A DNA stretch of 64,000 bases from Pyrinomonadaceae bacterium (GCA_014380365.1 JACMJZ010000024.1:1-64000); one strand, 5' to 3'; shown: positions 1 to 8,627, counted from the first letter of the stretch. The notes: generated by a model not told the origin, from the letters alone. Program-made: numbers and translations.

Positions 1-225
1 ACCAAGAGCGGTTACAACTTCACCATTCCCGATATCGTTGCTCCCGCTGCTGGCGTACAAGCGCAGTTCTGGGCGCAAGCCGATCCGCAGACGGATGCAG
101 GCGCTTCACAGTCTGGCACGCGTCACTTCTGTCTCACCGAAGACGGTGTGATGAGAGGTGCAGCCGCCGTGGCCCCAGTCGCAGACAGAGCCGCTTGTGG
201 TCTCATCCTCGCGCTGGGCAACTAA
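1..225 (+). CDS. Type IV pilin-like protein, C-terminal part (5' end outside window)
   Basis: The reading frame is open from the first base and stops at 223-225. The 74 visible residues match the C-terminal part of the next gene closely (54 of 74 identical by eye, no gaps), so this is the tail of a second, upstream pilin-like gene. The N-terminal prepilin signal and hydrophobic helix lie outside the window. What is seen is the globular domain, with conserved runs such as ADPQTDAGASQSGTR and two cysteines. By analogy with its neighbour it would be a type IV pilus or pseudopilus subunit. Role beyond that cannot be judged. Confidence 0.8.
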   Translation, partial: TKSGYNFTIPDIVAPAAGVQAQFWAQADPQTDAGASQSGTRHFCLTEDGVMRGAAAVAPVADRAACGLILALGN

Positions 226-254
226 AACGTGTCTCACGTTACTTTGACCTAAAA

Positions 255-285
255 GGGGATGGAAAAGTTTTCCATCCTCTTTTTA
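255..285 (+). terminator. Rho-independent terminator/attenuator between the two pilin genes
   Basis: A perfect dyad (GGATGGAAAA, one G, TTTTCCATCC, 257-277) is followed by CTCTTTTTATT. It lies between the stop of the first pilin gene and the ribosome-binding site of the second, so it could end or attenuate read-through and set different levels of the two subunits. Confidence 0.7.
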
Positions 286-298
286 TTAGGTGGTTCAG

Positions 299-781
299 AT
301 GAAGAAAACAAATCAAACCGGATTCTCCCTGATCGAGCTTTTGATTGTTGTCGCGATCATCGGCATCATCGCCGCCATCGCGATTCCCAATCTTCTCGCT
401 TCGCGGCGCGCCGCCAATGAAGGCTCGGCACAGTCGTCCCTGCGGACCATCTACAGTTGCGAGATGACTTACCAGTCATCAACCGGGCTGGGCAATTTCG
501 GAACCATTGCCGCTTTGCGAGGCGATTTTCTAACCGATGAAGTCCTGGGCTCCGGCACTAAGAGCGGTTACAACTTTACCGTTCCAGAGATCATCGCTAC
601 GGCGCCAGGTGTTCAGGCACAGTTCTTTGCACAGGCAGATCCTCAGACTGACGCAGGGGCGTCACAGTCCGGCACGCGGCAGTTTTGCGTTGCCGAAAAC
701 GGTGTGATTAGAGGGGAAGCCGGCGTCACCCCCGTGGCTGACAGAGCCGCTTGCGACGCGCTCGATCCAGCTGGAAACTAA
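299..781 (+). CDS. Type IV pilin-like protein with class III signal peptide
   Basis: 160-residue prepilin-like protein. The N-terminus has a short basic leader (MKKTNQTG) followed directly by FSLIELLIVVAIIGIIAAIA, the classic class III signal: cleavage by the prepilin peptidase would fall after the Gly, giving a mature protein starting with Phe and a Glu at position 5. The start is taken at ATG 299 because AGGTGG (288-293) sits five bases upstream; an in-frame GTG at 290 overlaps that site. The C-terminal domain is short, with three cysteines. It is nearly a duplicate of the preceding gene, so the pair arose by tandem duplication. It could be a major pilin, a minor pilin or a type II secretion pseudopilin; no assembly genes are in the window. 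Confidence 0.88.
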   Translation: MKKTNQTGFSLIELLIVVAIIGIIAAIAIPNLLASRRAANEGSAQSSLRTIYSCEMTYQSSTGLGNFGTIAALRGDFLTDEVLGSGTKSGYNFTVPEIIATAPGVQAQFFAQADPQTDAGASQSGTRQFCVAENGVIRGEAGVTPVADRAACDALDPAGN

Positions 782-802
782 TGCAAGCCGGCGACAAGCA
801 GA

Positions 803-870
803 AGCCCGACTGTCAGGGAGGGCTCAACCGAGCCGCAGACAGCCCTTGCTAACGCGCGGGCGTCCGCTTC
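803..870. repeat. Dispersed repeat, GCCCGACCGTCAGGGAGGGC family (copy 1)
   Basis: The core at 803-824 is followed by a second conserved block at 841-868 (AGCCCTTGCTAACGCGCGGG...). The same two blocks in the same order occur at 49617-49712, and core-only copies lie at 12730, 42138 and 63326-63394. The gap between the pilin gene and the ABC permease otherwise holds only a terminator. Confidence 0.75.
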
Positions 871-908
871 GACTTTACTGAGCCAACGGTCACCAGGAAT
901 TCATGTTT

Positions 909-952
909 ACGGAGTCCGAGTTAAATCTCTGGCTCCGTAATTTCCTTTTTAT
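909..952 (+). terminator. Terminator upstream of the ABC permease gene
   Basis: ACGGAG (910-915) pairs with CTCCGT (933-938) across an A/T-rich loop and is followed by a T-rich run (941-951). Probably ends transcription from the pilin genes. Confidence 0.6.
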
Positions 953-997
953 ATATAGCTGCTGACACAGAATCTGCGCGCGTGTATATTCAAGAGT

Positions 998-1777
998 ATG
1001 TTGGGCCGTATCCGAGCCATTGCTGCTAATGCGTTCCGCGAAGCCGTGCGCGATCGCGTGCTCTACAACCTGGTTTTTTTTGTACTGCTACTTACCGCCG
1101 CGGCAGTTTTTCTGGGAGAACTATCGGGAGGGCAGGAACGGAAAATCATCGTCGACCTTGGTTTGAGCGCGATGTTGCTGTTTGGAGTATTCATCGCCAT
1201 CTTCGTCGGCATCGGACTCGTCTACAAAGAGATCGAGCGGCGTACAGTTTATGCCATCTTCGCGAAGCCGGTGGGTCGCGGCGAGTTCCTGGTAGGAAAG
1301 TATTTTGGTCTATGTCTGACGCTGCTGGTTAATGTTGTGGCGATGGGCGCGGGCATTTCGCTAGCGCTGTTGTATGTAAGACGGGGATGGGATCCACTGG
1401 CCCTGCAAATCTGGCCGGCGATTCTGCTCATCTACTTTGAGTTGACCATACTAACGGGCGTGGCGCTCTTCTTCTCGTCCTTTTCTTCCCCGGCCTTGTC
1501 CGCGCTGCTCACTTTCTTCGTCTTCATCATCGGACATTTCAGTGCGGACCTTAAGACTCTGGCAACATCCCTGGGAAGCACGGCCGCACGGTTGTTCTTT
1601 CGGACCATCTACTACGCACTTCCAAATCTCGCAACCTACAGTTTCATCACCCCGGCCGCTCATGGCCAGATGCCGTCTAGTGCGAGCATGGTGGCGGCTC
1701 TCCTTTACGCTCTGGCCTACGTGGTTGTGATCCTGGCTGCTGCCACACTTATATTCAACCGCCGAAACTTCAAGTGA
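998..1777 (+). CDS. ABC-2 type transporter permease
   Basis: 259-residue integral membrane protein with about six hydrophobic segments (roughly residues 25-43, 56-78, 104-127, 138-160, 165-183 and 230-252). The N-terminal AANAFREAVRDRVLY motif is typical of ABC-2 export permeases of the NatB/gliding-export type. It would form the channel for the ATPase encoded two genes downstream. Its TGA overlaps the GTG start of the next gene by four bases, so the genes are translationally coupled. The substrate is unknown. Confident as to class, not as to cargo. Confidence 0.85.
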   Translation: MLGRIRAIAANAFREAVRDRVLYNLVFFVLLLTAAAVFLGELSGGQERKIIVDLGLSAMLLFGVFIAIFVGIGLVYKEIERRTVYAIFAKPVGRGEFLVGKYFGLCLTLLVNVVAMGAGISLALLYVRRGWDPLALQIWPAILLIYFELTILTGVALFFSSFSSPALSALLTFFVFIIGHFSADLKTLATSLGSTAARLFFRTIYYALPNLATYSFITPAAHGQMPSSASMVAALLYALAYVVVILAAATLIFNRRNFK

Positions 1778-2715
1778 AAACTACGAGCGAAAACTCCAGG
1801 AGACCGGCCACCGGCCAGTACGGATCGACGTTGCCTTTGGTTCTAATACTCATCGTCGGCGTGGCCAGCGTCGTCTATCTCTCGCGGTGGATTGATTCTT
1901 ATCGACCGGCAACTAACCCAGGCTCGGAAGCAGAGAAGTTGTATCTATCAGGCAACACTGTGCGGCGACTCAGCCTGGGATTCAACGGGCTGGTGGCAGA
2001 CTGGTACTGGATGCGCTCGCTGCAGTATGTGGGTCACAAGATCGTCAACCTCCCGGACGACGCTCAATTGGATAATCTGGGCCAACTGAATTTGACGTTG
2101 CTGGCGCCGTTACTGGACGCGGCGACTACCCTCGATCCTCAGTTCATGGAGCCATACCAGTATGCAGCCGTGGTCCTGGCTGATGTTGATCCGGGACAGG
2201 CGATTGAGATCATGAAAAAAGGTATCGCCGCCAATCCGTCGCGCTGGCGGCTTTACCAGCACCTTGGTTACATCTATTGGAAGCAGAAAGATTTTCAAGC
2301 GGCCGGCGAAACCTACAGCAAAGGTGCAACGATACCCGGCGCTCCTCGCTGGATGGAAGCCATGAAAGCAAAGATGATTGCCGAAGGCGGAAGTCGCGAC
2401 GTAGCGCGTGAGATCTACCGGAGCATGTTTGAACAAGCTGAGGACGATGAGGTGAAAGAGATGGCCCGTCGCCGTCTGCTCCAGCTTGATTCTCTCGATC
2501 AACGTGAAGGGCTCAGCCAAGTCTTATCACTCTACGCGACGAAAGCGGGTCGTTGTCCGTCGTCCTGGCGAGAGATTGGACCGGCCCTGCGCGCTTTGCG
2601 TTTTCCGGTCGACTTTGCCGGAGCACCGCTGGATCCCTCCGGGGCCCCGTATGTTCTGGTCAAGTCTGGTTGTGACATTGATCTCGGCCCCGGCTCGGAA
2701 GTACCGCGCAAATAA
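1774..2715 (+). CDS. Membrane-anchored TPR protein of an ABC export cluster
   Basis: 313 residues starting at a GTG that overlaps the permease stop (GTGA). One membrane anchor is visible near the N-terminus (about residues 20-37, LPLVLILIVGVASVVYLS), followed by a conserved-looking stretch (LSGNTVRRLSLGFNGLVADWYW) and tetratricopeptide-like helical repeats around residues 110-235. It probably faces the periplasm and serves as a scaffold or assembly partner for the transporter formed by its two neighbours. I do not recognise a named family; the position between permease and ATPase is the main clue. Confidence 0.75.
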   Translation: MKTTSENSRRPATGQYGSTLPLVLILIVGVASVVYLSRWIDSYRPATNPGSEAEKLYLSGNTVRRLSLGFNGLVADWYWMRSLQYVGHKIVNLPDDAQLDNLGQLNLTLLAPLLDAATTLDPQFMEPYQYAAVVLADVDPGQAIEIMKKGIAANPSRWRLYQHLGYIYWKQKDFQAAGETYSKGATIPGAPRWMEAMKAKMIAEGGSRDVAREIYRSMFEQAEDDEVKEMARRRLLQLDSLDQREGLSQVLSLYATKAGRCPSSWREIGPALRALRFPVDFAGAPLDPSGAPYVLVKSGCDIDLGPGSEVPRK

Positions 2716-2740
2716 ACCCAAGCTGCCTGGTAAACGCATC

Positions 2741-3712
2741 ATGAACGCTATCGTTGAAATAGAAAACTTGACCAAAGATTACGACGTCGGGTTCTGGCGG
2801 AAACGTAAAGTTCGTGCGCTCGACGGACTTTCGCTGAGGGTTCACAAGGGTGAAATTTTTGGCTTCCTCGGCGCAAACGGCGCGGGAAAAACCACGACGT
2901 TGAAGTTGCTGATGCGTTTAATCTTTCCCACCTCGGGAACCGCGCGCATCCTCGATTGCGACATTGCAGACGTCTCGATGCACGCGCGGATTGGTTACCT
3001 GCCGGAGAATCCCTATTTTTACGATTACCTCACCGCGCTTGAGTTTCTCAACTTCTGCGGTGACATCTGTGGCATTCCGAAAGCCGAGCGCGTCAGGAGG
3101 GCAAGGCAATTGTTGACCCGCGTGGGCCTGAATGAAACCAGGTGGAACACGCAGTTGAGAAAATTTTCCAAGGGAATGTTGCAGCGTGTGGGGTTGGCTC
3201 AGGCGTTGATTAACGATCCCGAAATAGTATTCCTGGATGAGCCAATGAGCGGACTCGACCCCATCGGAAGGCGGGAGGTACGCGATCTCATTGCGGCGTT
3301 GCGGCAGGAGGGCAAGACTGTCTTTATGTGTTCACACATCCTATCGGACATCGAAGTACTGTGTGATCGCGTGGCAATTCTCAAGAATGGACGCCTCGCG
3401 CAGGTAGGCGCGCTCGCGGAACTGCGCCAACAGTCGCAGGGTCAAAATCTAATTGAAGTTGTAGTTAGCGCAACCGACGCCGCCGGTCTCCAGCGCCATT
3501 TATTGGAACCAGATAAGTTCACACTGAATTCAACTCCGGCCGGATTGAGAATTGAAGTGGCCGAGGAAAAAGACGTCGATATCGTCATCGCCGCTTTGCG
3601 AAAAACAGGTGGAAAACTAGTCTCCGTCCAGCCCGTCAGGCAATCGCTTGAGGAATTGTTTCTTGAAGTGGAGCCCGCGAACGAGGGCAAACGGTCGGGC
3701 GACCTTACTTAA
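2741..3712 (+). CDS. ABC transporter ATP-binding protein (ABC-2 export type)
   Basis: 323-residue ATPase. Walker A is GANGAGKTT at residues 44-52, the ABC signature FSKGMLQRV is at 142-150, Walker B with the catalytic Glu is IVFLDEP at 162-168, and the switch His lies in CSHILSD. After the NBD come about 90 residues ending SVQPVRQSLEELFLEVE, typical of export ATPases of the NatA/CcmA type. The frame is open further upstream, but similarity begins at MNAIVEIENLTKDYDV, so ATG 2741 is used. It pairs with the permease at 998-1777. Its end overlaps the convergent gene at 3705 by eight bases. Confidence 0.93.
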   Translation: MNAIVEIENLTKDYDVGFWRKRKVRALDGLSLRVHKGEIFGFLGANGAGKTTTLKLLMRLIFPTSGTARILDCDIADVSMHARIGYLPENPYFYDYLTALEFLNFCGDICGIPKAERVRRARQLLTRVGLNETRWNTQLRKFSKGMLQRVGLAQALINDPEIVFLDEPMSGLDPIGRREVRDLIAALRQEGKTVFMCSHILSDIEVLCDRVAILKNGRLAQVGALAELRQQSQGQNLIEVVVSATDAAGLQRHLLEPDKFTLNSTPAGLRIEVAEEKDVDIVIAALRKTGGKLVSVQPVRQSLEELFLEVEPANEGKRSGDLT

Positions 3713-4208
3713 AAATAAACCCGGTGACTTCCACCTTGATGTTGGCGCGGTCGTCCTGGTCAGTCATCCCTTCCAGCATTATTCGAACGGCTACCGTTCT
3801 GTTGTTCTCAAGGTCGGGTTGAGTGGTTGGAATCACGACAACCGTTTTCTGGTTGACAGGTTGACCTTGATGGTTCACCACCATGCCTTTGACTTCCAAG
3901 CCCGTGAGAGTGCGGCCTGTGAAGTTGCGAACATTGGTATGAATGTTCATCACAATGTCCCCCAGTGCTCGCTTGGCCTCAGTAGCCTCCGGTTCGTCGA
4001 CCACAATCTTCGACTGATACTGGGTGAACTCCGGCGAGCCTGAACGAACGGCCCCCGCCAGTTCGGGATCAACCCGGACCGAGCTGCTCGCTCGCATGAG
4101 GACATAAAAAAAGATCGCGATGACAATTGCCGCTACGACGGCCACAATAATAATTACCTTGCGTCGCGAACTGTTCTCGTCCGGAATTTGTCGTTCGAGC
4201 GTAGACAT
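3705..4208 (-). CDS. Single-pass membrane protein with extracytoplasmic beta domain
   Basis: 167 residues: a short basic cytoplasmic N-terminus, one membrane helix (about residues 17-40, KVIIIVAVVAAIVIAIFFYVL) and an exported domain of about 120 residues. The domain contains NFTGRTLTGLEVKGMVVNHQG, which resembles FxLyD or DUF2393-type beta domains that bind cell-envelope partners. No catalytic motif is seen. It is transcribed toward the ABC ATPase, with the two 3' ends overlapping. Function not assigned. Confidence 0.7.
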   Translation of the reverse strand: MSTLERQIPDENSSRRKVIIIVAVVAAIVIAIFFYVLMRASSSVRVDPELAGAVRSGSPEFTQYQSKIVVDEPEATEAKRALGDIVMNIHTNVRNFTGRTLTGLEVKGMVVNHQGQPVNQKTVVVIPTTQPDLENNRTVAVRIMLEGMTDQDDRANIKVEVTGFIFK

Positions 4209-4390
4209 AAGCTTTTCGCTGTTTGAATTCTAGTTCCGTCGTGGATGTATATGCAATCTTGTTCGCAGCCTGGACGAAGGACGGTCTGTCTCTGTATTCG
4301 TTCATCCCTTAGACATCGGGATCCCAGATATGTTTCCGGATAATTCACGAATTGCCGGCGACCAGTTTCCAAACTCCGCGCTAGCAGAGA

Positions 4391-4780
4391 TTAGTTTTTA
4401 CGCGAGAGCAGCCGACTGACCACTTCCTCGAGCTCAGAGTAATCAATTGGTTTCGTGACATAGGCATCGCATCCGGCGGCTAGCGCTTCGCTATGGAAAT
4501 CGGCAGTGTCGTGGGCGGAAACTGCGATGATAGGCACTTTGTCCAGGCCGGGCAGCACGCGTATTCGTCGGGTAGCGGCCAGACCATCCAGAAACGGCAG
4601 ACTCAAATCCATCAGGATTATTTGAGGCTGTAGGCGCGAAGCTGCCTCGACTGCCTCCTTCCCGTTGGTCGCCTCCACCACCCTGTAGCCACTGAGTTCC
4701 AACAGTCTTCGCATCATTTGGCGGTTGTCTTCGGTATCCTCCACGAGCAAGACCGTAGCCGCGCCCACCTGGCTAACCAT
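4391..4780 (-). CDS. Single-domain response regulator (CheY/DivK-like)
   Basis: 129 residues made up only of a receiver domain: acidic pair in LLVEDTEDN, phospho-acceptor Asp at about 58 (ILMDLSLP), the switch Ser in AVSAHD and the Lys in VTKPID. No output domain, so it acts by protein contact or in a phosphorelay. The frame is open back to a TTG at 4861, but ATG 4780 has AAGGA upstream and begins just before the domain. It is divergent from the two-component genes at 5028-7182 and may work with them. Confidence 0.9.
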   Translation of the reverse strand: MVSQVGAATVLLVEDTEDNRQMMRRLLELSGYRVVEATNGKEAVEAASRLQPQIILMDLSLPFLDGLAATRRIRVLPGLDKVPIIAVSAHDTADFHSEALAAGCDAYVTKPIDYSELEEVVSRLLSRKN

Positions 4781-5027
4781 TGGTGCACATCCTTTTTCCG
4801 GGACAGAATCTACAGAGTCTATTGTCGAGTTCAACTTTGGAATGCCCCCAAAATCTGTCAACTGGCTGTATCACTAGAATACGCAAGCCTTTTTTGCTAA
4901 GATCGCGCACTGAAATACGACAGGTGAAATTCCACGTGTCCGAGTTTAATCAGTACACTTCGCTGGCTGCATCGCCGTTCCCCCAAGGCTGGCCCGAGGA
5001 TGTTAGAGCAGGTTGCCGCGGAACGAA

Positions 5028-5732
5028 ATGAAGCCGTTATTAGCAGAATCCGAAGACAAACATGCGCTGGAGACCCTCGGACGGGCCTCGGTCCAGATAG
5101 TCCACGATCTTAAGAATCAGCTAAATGGTCTCAAACTCTATGCCACGTTTCTCCGGAAGCGAATGGAGAAGACTGAGCGGGCCGAAGACGAACTGGATAC
5201 GATTAGAAAACTCATCGCCGGACTGGACCGAACCGCTGAGGATCTCTCGATGATCTCGGAATATGGTCATCCGGTTCACATTCACACCCAGCCGGTAATT
5301 GATTTGCAGTTGATGCTGGCGGGAGTGGCGGCAAACGTGAATGCCCGACTTACTAATAGCCCGAGAACGACTGGAGCCTTGGCGGGTCCAATCGTCATCG
5401 TTTCTGAACCTGGGCCACTTAATGGTGAATTCGATTCCGCCGCCCTGGAACATGCTTTGAAGGCGATCACGATTGGGGCGTTAAAGATGATGAACAACAA
5501 AGCCAGAGAGGGAGCCCTCAACGTTCAGCTTAGAGTCGAACAAAATGCGACTGGGCGTGACGGTCTGATTGAGTGGGAGGTAACGGATACTATCGACGCC
5601 GATATTTTTCACTCGTTTGCCGGTAGTGAGGCGATACGAATGTCGCTGGCAGCAAGGGTCGTGGAGGCACATGGTGGCTCAGCGGAATGCGGTGGCGACA
5701 CATTGCGTGTTCGCCTTCCGCTGGCGAAGTAG
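5028..5732 (+). CDS. Histidine-kinase-like protein with degenerate ATPase domain
   Basis: 234 residues. An H-box-like helix near the N-terminus (VQIVHDLKNQLNGLKLY, His about residue 26) is followed by a second helix, as in a dimerisation/phosphotransfer domain. The C-terminus ends in VVEAHGGSAECGGDTLRVRLPL, which matches the last G-box region of HATPase domains. Between them the N-box Asn and the DxG motif are not recognisable (ALKAITIGALKMMNN; VTDTIDAD). It may be a phosphotransfer protein or pseudokinase rather than an active kinase. It lies 58 bases before a sigma54-type response regulator, its likely partner. Start ATG 5028; a TTG at 5013 is also in frame. Confidence 0.75.
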   Translation: MKPLLAESEDKHALETLGRASVQIVHDLKNQLNGLKLYATFLRKRMEKTERAEDELDTIRKLIAGLDRTAEDLSMISEYGHPVHIHTQPVIDLQLMLAGVAANVNARLTNSPRTTGALAGPIVIVSEPGPLNGEFDSAALEHALKAITIGALKMMNNKAREGALNVQLRVEQNATGRDGLIEWEVTDTIDADIFHSFAGSEAIRMSLAARVVEAHGGSAECGGDTLRVRLPLAK

Positions 5733-5776
5733 GATTGTTAACGAGCATCGGAAGGTAACTAACCAGGGAAGGTCGA

Positions 5777-5787
5777 GGGGAGGAGAG
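5777..5787 (+). promoter_or_regulatory. Strong ribosome-binding site deciding a GTG start
   Basis: GGGGAGGAGAG sits three to eight bases before GTG 5791 and favours that start for the sigma54 activator over the open frame extending upstream into the kinase-like gene. Confidence 0.7.
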
Positions 5788-5790
5788 TTA

Positions 5791-7182
5791 GTGGAGAAAA
5801 AAGACGTAAGAATTCTGGTGGTCGATGATGAGCCGATGATGGCAGACTCTTTAAAAAAGAACCTGCTCGAAGAAGGTTACTCAGTCGACACTGCGGCTAC
5901 CGGGGCGGAGGCGATCGAATTATTTGACCAGGGCGGGCACCATTTAGCGATCTGCGATCTGCAACTGCCTGACATGGATGGTCTCGAAGTCATGCGCCAC
6001 ATGAAGGACGCACGAGCACTCACCGAAGTGATTGTTCTCACCGGGCATGCGACCGTCGCGAGGGCAGTGGAGGCGACCCGAGCCGGCGCGTTTGATTTCG
6101 TGGAGAAAGACAATTTTGAATTTGAAACATTGCAGCGTCGTATTGAGAACGCGCTCAAGCAGCGCGCGTTGGTAACTGAAAACGCCAACATGCGGCGACA
6201 GCTCTCCACCCGTTCTGAATACTTCAACATCATCGGGTCAGCGAAATCGATGCAGACGATTTACGAAACGATCGAGTCCGTAGCGAAGTCGGATGCCAAC
6301 GTGCTGATAGTTGGCGAGTCGGGCACTGGAAAAGAACTCATCGCCAACGCCATTCATTACCAATCACTGCGTTCGAAAAAACCCTTCATCAAAGTTAACT
6401 GCGCCGCCCTGCCAAAAGAGCTGATTGAATCCGAGTTGTTTGGACATACCAAAGGCGCATTTACCGGCGCCCATGCCGACAAGGAAGGCCTGGTGCAACA
6501 CGCTGCCGGCGGCTCGCTAATGCTGGATGAAATCGCGGAGATGCCAGTTGAACTCCAGCCCAAGCTCCTGCGCGTGTTGCAGGAACGGAGTTATCGCAAA
6601 ATTGGGTCGGAAAAAACTTACGCAGTCGACTTTCGTCTCATCTCATCAACCAATCGCCCGCCTGCCGACGCGATTCGTGACGGACTGCTGCGCGACGATC
6701 TCTTCTATCGCATCTCCACGATTACTATCCACGTTCCGCCTCTGCGCGATCGGAGTGAAGATATCCAACTCCTGACCGAGCATTTCCTGCACATGTATGC
6801 ACAGAAATACGATCGGCAAATTGGCGGCGTCTCGCAGGCCGCTTACCAGCGACTATTTGGACACCCGTGGCCCGGCAACGTGCGCGAACTGCAAAACGTC
6901 CTCGAACGAGCCGTACTGCTCGCCAAAGGAAGCCGTATCGAGCCGGTGGATCTACCGTTTGACAACGGCACGCTGCCCGAAGGTAACCCAGCCGCCGTAG
7001 GTTGGGACGTGCCGCCGAACATGACGCTCGAGGACATCGAACGACTTGTGATAGAGAAAACGCTCCAGCGCACCAGCGGCAACAAACAAGCCGCGGCGAA
7101 TCTTCTGGGAATCTATCGCCCGCGACTTTACAGCAAGATTAGGAAGTACAATATCGACGTCGCGGCACTCGTGTCGGCCTGA
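5791..7182 (+). CDS. Sigma54-dependent response regulator (NtrC family)
   Basis: 463 residues in three parts: receiver domain (residues 5-120, acceptor Asp about 56 in ICDLQLPD), AAA+ sigma54-interaction domain (Walker A GESGTGKE, the sigma54-contact loop GAFTGA, Walker B GGSLMLDEIAE) and a C-terminal Fis-type helix-turn-helix (GNKQAAANLLGIYRPRLYSKIRKY). It would activate sigma54 promoters after phosphorylation, probably in a system with the kinase-like gene just upstream. Related regulators include PilR, and pilin genes lie 5 kb away, but no target is shown. The GTG start is set by an adjacent strong ribosome-binding site. Confidence 0.95.
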   Translation: MEKKDVRILVVDDEPMMADSLKKNLLEEGYSVDTAATGAEAIELFDQGGHHLAICDLQLPDMDGLEVMRHMKDARALTEVIVLTGHATVARAVEATRAGAFDFVEKDNFEFETLQRRIENALKQRALVTENANMRRQLSTRSEYFNIIGSAKSMQTIYETIESVAKSDANVLIVGESGTGKELIANAIHYQSLRSKKPFIKVNCAALPKELIESELFGHTKGAFTGAHADKEGLVQHAAGGSLMLDEIAEMPVELQPKLLRVLQERSYRKIGSEKTYAVDFRLISSTNRPPADAIRDGLLRDDLFYRISTITIHVPPLRDRSEDIQLLTEHFLHMYAQKYDRQIGGVSQAAYQRLFGHPWPGNVRELQNVLERAVLLAKGSRIEPVDLPFDNGTLPEGNPAAVGWDVPPNMTLEDIERLVIEKTLQRTSGNKQAAANLLGIYRPRLYSKIRKYNIDVAALVSA

Positions 7183-7197
7183 TTTCAGAGCTTAACG

Positions 7198-7230
7198 CTG
7201 GGAGCGCAGGCATCCTGCCTGCACTCCTCC
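7198..7230. repeat. Dispersed repeat, GGGAGCGCAGGCATCC family (single arm)
   Basis: CTGGGAGCGCAGGCATCCTG plus CCTGCACTCC lies just before the acyltransferase start. Further copies lie at 23722-23842 (two arms), 29452-29500 and 39797-39825. Confidence 0.7.
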
Positions 7231-7243
7231 ATTCATCAGCTTG

Positions 7244-8491
7244 ATGAAATTAGTCAAGAGCCAATTCCAACCTGAAGGCCGTTTGCAGAGTATTGACGCA
7301 CTTCGCGGCGTGGCCGCACTGGGCGTGGTGCTTTACCACGCGGTAATGCAAACGACGAACGCGGTGCCGGATAACCTCTTCCGCTGGCCCGTGAAGCTCA
7401 TTCAGTATCTTAGTTCCTTCGGCTACATCGGCGTCTTTCTCTTCTTTGTTATCTCCGGATTCTGTATCCACTTGCAGTGGGCGAAGGCTCGCGCTAACGG
7501 AAAGCCTCATCAGATTAATTTTGGATCGTTCTGGAAGCGGCGAATCCGACGGCTCTATCCGCCATACCTGTTTGCCCTGGCGCTCTTTTTCCTGATGGCG
7601 GCGCTTTCGGTCGGAATCGACGTCACGCATTTTTTCGTCTACGACGTGGTGATGCATCTGTTGATGCTTCACAATCTTGATCCTCAAACCTGCTACAGCA
7701 TCAACGGAGTGTTCTGGACCCTGGCAGTTGAGGAGCAGCTCTACCTCGCCTATTTTCTTCTGCTTTTTCTGCGCACGCGATGGGGTTGGGGTCCGACGTT
7801 GGCCATCTGTGCAGCCGCGCGCGTGCTCTGGTTCCTATTTAGTCATGCAGTCTGGGTCACTGCCGGAGTCGGCGTTCCGGTCCCTGAAGCGGCAGCCTCA
7901 CACTGGTTTACCTGGGCGTTGGGCGCGCTCGCCGTGGAAGCGGTCTACGGCTTAGTGAAACTGCCAAAATGGTGTCGAAACTTATGGATAGGAGGCGCCG
8001 CGATTGTCCTCGCGTCGGCTACGTCAGTTCTGCTGCCGGTTACGCAGAAGGACACGCTGCCTCACGATCTGGCCTGGCTGCTGATGCATCCAGCCTGGGG
8101 ACTGGGTTTCTTCATCGTGGTGAATCGAGCAGTGCAAGCCGAACACGGCTGGGCCAAACAATTGCGCCAGCCACGCATCATCCCCAGGCTTGTTTCAGTT
8201 GCGGCGACGATTGGAGTCTTTTCTTACTCACTCTACCTGACCCACGAGCTGGTCATCATGCAATCGTGGTGGTTCGTGCTTCAAGGATTGCCGCCTATCC
8301 TGAATACGTTGCTGATTGTCGTGCCCGCCACGGTCGCGTTTGCCTGGCTGTTCTTTCAGTTCTGTGAAAAGCCATTCATGAGGAAGGTCGAGCGGCAGGC
8401 AACCGAAGAACGTCGAACGGATGCGATTCGCGGGGAAGTACCTACTCCAGTGTTCGTTCAAACTCTACCGGCTGTCGCTGATGAAGCGTGA
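7244..8491 (+). CDS. Acyltransferase 3 family membrane protein (OafA/YrhL-like)
   Basis: 415-residue polytopic membrane protein. The family signatures are clear: RLQSIDALRGVAALGVVLYH at the N-terminus with the conserved Arg and His, then GFCIHL, KRRIRRLYPPY and VFWTLAVEEQLYL. About ten membrane segments follow. Such enzymes transfer acetyl or other acyl groups to surface polysaccharides or lipids at the inner membrane. The C-terminus ends in a hydrophilic tail after CEKPFMRK. Start ATG 7244 (a TTG is directly before). No glycan cluster is nearby, so the acceptor is unknown. Confidence 0.9.
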   Translation: MKLVKSQFQPEGRLQSIDALRGVAALGVVLYHAVMQTTNAVPDNLFRWPVKLIQYLSSFGYIGVFLFFVISGFCIHLQWAKARANGKPHQINFGSFWKRRIRRLYPPYLFALALFFLMAALSVGIDVTHFFVYDVVMHLLMLHNLDPQTCYSINGVFWTLAVEEQLYLAYFLLLFLRTRWGWGPTLAICAAARVLWFLFSHAVWVTAGVGVPVPEAAASHWFTWALGALAVEAVYGLVKLPKWCRNLWIGGAAIVLASATSVLLPVTQKDTLPHDLAWLLMHPAWGLGFFIVVNRAVQAEHGWAKQLRQPRIIPRLVSVAATIGVFSYSLYLTHELVIMQSWWFVLQGLPPILNTLLIVVPATVAFAWLFFQFCEKPFMRKVERQATEERRTDAIRGEVPTPVFVQTLPAVADEA

Positions 8492-8494
8492 ACC

Positions 8495-8607
8495 TTGCAG
8501 AACCGCGAGCCGTAGCGAGCGGATGCTGGAAACTTGACTCGTTTGTGTGTTCTTTCGAATTGGATTTAGTGGTTGCATCCGCCTCGCTAACGCTCGCGGT
8601 TCTGCAA
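8495..8607. repeat. 33-bp imperfect inverted repeat between convergent genes
   Basis: The left arm (8495-8526, beginning TTGCAGAACCGCGAGC) is almost the reverse complement of the right arm (8575-8607, ending CTCGCGGTTCTGCAA), with about 48 bases between. It lies between the stops of the acyltransferase gene and queD and could act as a two-way terminator, though no T-run follows. Confidence 0.7.
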
Positions 8608-8627
8608 TGGGCGAAGCAGCGGGACGA

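Noticed and set aside
5617-5790. N-terminal extension of the sigma54 activator into the upstream gene
   Set aside because: A strong ribosome-binding site at 5777-5787 and the start of the receiver domain both point to GTG 5791.
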